DNA of 7,658 nt. It comes from Bacteroidales bacterium. Lineage in GTDB: Bacteria > Bacteroidota > Bacteroidia > Bacteroidales > WCHB1-69. Below, piece by piece: positions 6,251 through 7,658 of the stretch. Position 1 is the stretch's first letter, and each line of letters opens with the position of its first letter. The notes beneath the pieces were generated by a model that was given only the letters and a program-made list of their open reading frames with translations, ran no database searches and was not told where the DNA came from. The position numbers and the translations under genes are program-made. The DNA is taken from the NCBI GenBank assembly GCA_031273515.1, contig JAISRU010000088.1, forward strand, positions 1 through 7,658. Reading direction: 5' to 3'.

Positions 6251-6453
6251 CTGAATCAGGATTTACAGGATTTGAGGATTGACATGATTTTTCTTTTGGC
6301 GGGAAGCCGTCCGCGACGTGGGACAGTTCCACAGAAGTTGCGGGAAGCCGTCCGCGACGTGGGACAGTTCCACAGAAGTTGCGGGAAGCCGTCCGCGACA
6401 TGGGACAGTTCCTCGCAATCTGTGTAAATCTGTTTAATCTGCGTCATCTGTGT
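6251..6453. repeat. Composite repeat element with 2.8 copies of a 41-bp unit
   Basis: The core holds two identical 41-bp units (6299-6339 and 6340-6380) and a partial third (6381-6412) that differs at one base (A at 6400 for G). Each unit can fold into an imperfect hairpin: GGAA plus GTCC pair with GGAC plus TTCC around the loop GCGACGTG. The left flank (6251-6290) repeats AGGATT-like steps every 8-9 bp; the right flank (6416-6453) repeats ATCTG at 6418, 6428, 6437 and 6446. The two flanks are roughly reverse complements of each other in style (GGATT against AATCT), so the whole may be one composite with degenerate terminal inverted repeats. It fills the gap between the methyltransferase and prmC. 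No gene is supported here, since a 41-bp period changes frame with each copy. Confidence 0.85.
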
Positions 6454-6486
6454 GCTGAAAAATAATCACCCGCAGGCAATTCTCAA

Positions 6487-7658
6487 TTATTTTAGAAAGC
6501 CATATTCGTAAACTTTCGGTTCGATTTTTTTTGCCAGCGTTTTCAACTGTTCACGCAAATCGGAAATAAGCAACGTATAGTGTTCGTCGTTGCTTTTGTT
6601 GTTCATTTTGCCTTTATCGTTACGTCCTTGAAAGTGGTCGCGAATATCGTACAACGAAGCGTTTACATTGCAGTTCGGCTGACTGTGATAGTAGCGCCAC
6701 AAGGCTTTGCCTGCGACGAAAACGGCTTGCGCTTCGGGAGAAAACTCTCGTTTAATAGCATTTGTCTTCATCTTAACAAACAAATTCCCATTATTTTCCT
6801 GCTTTATTTTCCCTGCGATAAAGTCGGTCATGAAGTTGCTGTCGAATTTTTCGCGCGCATTCACTTCCTGTTCTGTAAAGGGTATCCAATGATTTGTTTC
6901 CTCCTTGGCAGAGATACGGTTTTGTCCATGAAACAAGGCAAAAGTGAGGCAATCGTTCTGAAATTCTGTGTCAGCTTTCCATCCGTCGTTGGGATAGAGA
7001 AACTGGTCGCGGTCGTTGAGCCACGTCGGTTCAATACAAAGACGAACAGTAAAATAGACTGCCGTCTCCATCAAGTTTTTATCGGCAATACTAAAATTGG
7101 ATAAATGTCCTCTGGCGGTATTGCACATTATATAAGGCAAATGCAATCTATTAAAATCGTTTCCCGTATATACCATAAATCCCATGGCATTGTTCGACTT
7201 TGTTTGATACTGTTTTATCCAATCATTTATGGATTTAAAGAAATCATCCCAGAATATCTTTTTGCCGCCTTCTTCAGGTACATCGACCTCAATGTGGTCG
7301 GGGAAACGTTCGCCGTTTAAATCCCAGACAGTAAAAGCAATTGGAAATTTGCCGCTAACATTATCGAATGTGTTCGCATGTACAACAAATCCTGCTTTGT
7401 AATCGGCTTTGAAAAATTTTCTGAAGGTGATAAAATGCTGAGTACATACAAATTTCAATTTTGAAAAGATGCTTAACTTGCAGCCTGCTATTTCATGGTA
7501 AATTCGCGCCATAAATTGAGCGGAAATCTCATTTGTCGCAGCGCCAATGAGTGGCTGATACCGACTTTTTGTTTTTTGTTCCGTCGCGACCCCCGATTTT
7601 ATGCTCCCCGTCCCCGCAACCGCTGTGCTACTGGAGGCTTCCGCATAAGGCGGATTAA
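6487..7658 (-). CDS. DNA N6-adenine methyltransferase, C-terminal part (partial)
   Basis: The gene enters from the right edge, and 389 residues are visible. An ATG at 7512 is internal: the frame stays open to the edge, and its first residues are NPPYAEAS (NPPY from 7656). NPPY is motif IV of amino-type DNA methyltransferases and positions the target adenine amino group. A small-residue-rich loop (5-20) follows, then AAT(N)EISAQFMARIYHEI, FSKLKF, FRKFF, and FDNVSGKFPIAFTVWDL at about 97-113, consistent with the rest of a catalytic fold. The C-terminal half, probably specificity or accessory, has WLNDRDQFLYPNDGW (212-226) and CLTFALFHGQNRI (236-248). I recognise the style of a Bacteroidota family annotated as N-6 DNA methylase or Eco57I-like. 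It may be a restriction-modification or stand-alone methylase; a nuclease domain is not visible, and motif I with the start lies outside the window. Confidence 0.8.
   Translation of the reverse strand, partial: NPPYAEASSSTAVAGTGSIKSGVATEQKTKSRYQPLIGAATNEISAQFMARIYHEIAGCKLSIFSKLKFVCTQHFITFRKFFKADYKAGFVVHANTFDNVSGKFPIAFTVWDLNGERFPDHIEVDVPEEGGKKIFWDDFFKSINDWIKQYQTKSNNAMGFMVYTGNDFNRLHLPYIMCNTARGHLSNFSIADKNLMETAVYFTVRLCIEPTWLNDRDQFLYPNDGWKADTEFQNDCLTFALFHGQNRISAKEETNHWIPFTEQEVNAREKFDSNFMTDFIAGKIKQENNGNLFVKMKTNAIKREFSPEAQAVFVAGKALWRYYHSQPNCNVNASLYDIRDHFQGRNDKGKMNNKSNDEHYTLLISDLREQLKTLAKKIEPKVYEYGFLK

Noticed and set aside
6256..6447. A 63-residue minus-strand open frame in the gap before prmC
   Set aside because: It is only a translation of the 41-bp repeat, read in a different frame in each copy; no family resemblance and no initiation signal.

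Overview
The window looks like chromosomal DNA of a Bacteroidota bacterium, probably order Bacteroidales. The evidence is the DnaX C-terminal domain type, an exact TAnnTTTG promoter element (the Bacteroidota -7 consensus) in front of one gene, moderate-to-low G+C, and genes without obvious Shine-Dalgarno sequences. Placement below phylum is an inference.

Every supported gene lies on the minus strand, so transcription runs from high to low coordinates. In that order: (1) the 3' part of a DNA adenine methyltransferase gene that enters at the right edge (7658-6487), whose first visible residues are the catalytic NPPY motif; (2) a 246-bp non-coding stretch with nearly three copies of a 41-bp repeat, bracketed by two A/T-rich segments of 8-10 bp periodicity; (3) prmC (release factor glutamine methyltransferase), followed 9 bp later by a phosphomannomutase/phosphoglucomutase gene; (4) a promoter and an Rpn/PD-(D/E)XK nuclease gene with a heptad-repeat coiled-coil tail; (5) purE (purine synthesis); (6) dnaX (DNA polymerase III clamp-loader subunit), broken by a frame change into an ATPase part (1202-2314) and a tau-like C-terminal part (382-1224); (7) a 381-bp gene-free left end filled with several short repeats.

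prmC, the hexose-phosphate mutase, purE and dnaX are housekeeping genes with tight spacing (9 bp and 23 bp within the two pairs). The Rpn nuclease and the methyltransferase are the accessory, mobile- or defence-linked components. No RNA gene, CRISPR array or insertion sequence was found.

The points most worth checking are the dnaX frame break, which falls where the clamp-loader core ends and would give a gamma-like short product; the left-end array of four 22-23 bp units in which the last unit has its core inverted; the composite repeat between the methyltransferase and prmC; and the Rpn gene, with 21-bp coding repeats and a possible internal start for a C-terminal fragment.
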